From: Guyparkeria hydrothermalis
GTDB lineage: Bacteria; Pseudomonadota; Gammaproteobacteria; Halothiobacillales; Halothiobacillaceae
Assembly: GCF_023555375.1 (NCBI RefSeq)
Contig: NZ_JAJSEE010000001.1
Span: forward strand, 1-64,000
Reading direction: 5' to 3'
DNA: 64,000 bases
Numbering within the stretch: the stretch's first letter is position 1; each line of letters starts with the position of its first letter. The notes beneath the pieces are model-generated. The model saw only the letters and a list, made by a program, of their open reading frames with translations, did no database searches and had not been told where the DNA came from. Positions 63,308 to 64,000 of the stretch are shown one piece after another. A program made the translations under genes and the position numbers.

Positions 63308-64000
63308 CGTTCATCCCGTGTGTGGTTGATTTGCTGCTCCGCCAGCCGCCTGGCCCCGGTGATTCCCAGTTCCCCGTCGGCGACCACCCACAGCGGCAAA
63401 CGGCCCAGCATGGTCGCAAACCGGCCCTTGTCGAGAAAGCCCTCGAGCGTGTGCTCGCGCAGAAACGGCAGGACATGCCCCACCAACCCGCCGGCGATGA
63501 ACACCCCGCCCGTCGGCAAGGCCTTGAGGGCGATATTGCCGGCCTCCGCGCCGAGGATGCGCGCGAACAACCGACAGGCGATCACCGCGCACTCATCCGA
63601 CCCGTCGCGTGCCCAGGCCGTGATCCGGGCATTGGGATCGGCGGCGGCCGCGAGCTGCTCGTCGGCATCCGTGGCGCAGCGCCCCAACTGGGCGTGACGG
63701 GCGAAGGCGTACAGCGACGAAAACCCATCCCCGCTGAGGATGCGCTCGTAGCTGACGTGCCCACCGAAACGCCCGCGCAGATAGGCCAACAGCGCGGTCT
63801 CGCGCTCGTCATTGGGGGCAAAGTCACAGTGCCCGCCCTCGCTGGGCATGGGGTGATGACGACTGCCGTCATGGAAGAACAGGGCCTCGCCCAGGCCGGT
63901 GCCCGGTGCGATCACGGCGGCATGGCCCTGTGCATGGCTGTGGGCATCCCCGATCGCGGCTTCCGGGTTGAGGTTGACGCGCGTGTCGACCGGGCTGGCG
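63304..64000 (-). CDS. glk: Glucokinase, 5' end outside the window
   Basis: C-terminal 231 residues or so of a bacterial Glk-type glucokinase (ATP + glucose to glucose 6-phosphate), open to the right window edge, so the start is not visible. Visible family blocks: VIAPGTGLGEALFF, SEGGHCDFAPNDERE (with the conserved acidic and His residues) and GGVFIAGGLVGHVLPFL. The frame continues upstream of the listed first valine without a stop. Coupled to thiE by a 4-base overlap, an unusual partner. Confidence 0.9.
   Translation of the reverse strand, partial: ASPVDTRVNLNPEAAIGDAHSHAQGHAAVIAPGTGLGEALFFHDGSRHHPMPSEGGHCDFAPNDERETALLAYLRGRFGGHVSYERILSGDGFSSLYAFARHAQLGRCATDADEQLAAAADPNARITAWARDGSDECAVIACRLFARILGAEAGNIALKALPTGGVFIAGGLVGHVLPFLREHTLEGFLDKGRFATMLGRLPLWVVADGELGITGARRLAEQQINHTRDER

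Noticed and set aside
62594-63310. TPP riboswitch for thiE
   Set aside because: thiE overlaps the preceding gene; no leader exists and no THI-box sequence was seen.

Overview
This window is GC-rich, densely packed chromosomal DNA from a gammaproteobacterium. The synteny is classic for that class: hemA-prfA-prmC, recR-ybaB-dnaX next to the SRP RNA, mlaFED..CB-murA-hisGDC, and kdsD-kdsC-lptC-lptA-lptB-rpoN-hpf-ptsN-hprK-rapZ. A cbb3 oxidase, a BCCT osmolyte carrier, a secreted rhodanese and a Tat-exported DsrE-like protein would suit a halotolerant, possibly sulfur-oxidising member of the Chromatiales/Halothiobacillaceae type. That placement is inference from gene content only. I see no tRNA or rRNA gene, CRISPR array, prophage or intact transposase.

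Region by region. 1-2450: ccoN, then an 875-base gene-free stretch holding three REP-like hairpins, a three-way cruciform and two other palindromes. 2451-9077: BCCT carrier, SMR pump, an orphan substrate-binding lipoprotein coupled to a periplasmic-sensing diguanylate cyclase, and a secreted rhodanese. 9176-17417: ugd-darP, tspO, pyrC-truD, a DsrE-like protein, an ArnT-like glycosyltransferase, and pyrD on the other strand. 17432-24237: moeB/thiF-like gene, hemA-prfA-prmC, and a PAP2 phosphatase with a GT2 glycosyltransferase. 24641-28246: a 1201-residue c-di-GMP protein with a globin sensor between its GGDEF and EAL domains. 29193-41895: YbhN-like protein, holC-valS, mnmC-yjbQ, PilZ plus a soluble diguanylate cyclase, recR-ybaB-dnaX and ffs. 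40807-50110: one long minus-strand run from an unknown protein through mlaF-mlaE-mlaD, a TolC-family gene, mlaC-mlaB, murA and hisG-hisD-hisC. 51296-61180: the Kdo/Lpt/RpoN/nitrogen-PTS run. 61304-64000: hemL, thiE and a glucokinase cut by the window edge.

How the genes work together. Envelope biogenesis dominates: Kdo-8-phosphate supply, LPS transport, Mla phospholipid transport, murA, ugd, ArnT-like, PAP2 and GT2 enzymes. Cyclic-di-GMP signalling is unusually dense, with three GGDEF proteins and one PilZ protein. The PTS here is regulatory: EIIA-Ntr, HprK, RapZ, a mannose-type EIIA and HPr, with no sugar permease and no Enzyme I in view.

The points most worth a second look are: (1) a family of at least four miniature inverted-repeat elements, three of which sit at or within a few bases of a gene's stop codon; (2) the GGDEF-globin-GAF-EAL protein; (3) a TolC-family outer-membrane gene translationally coupled to mlaD inside the mla operon; (4) the lipoprotein/diguanylate-cyclase pair; (5) the repeat cluster beside ccoN, whose promoter carries a perfect palindrome between its -35 and -10.
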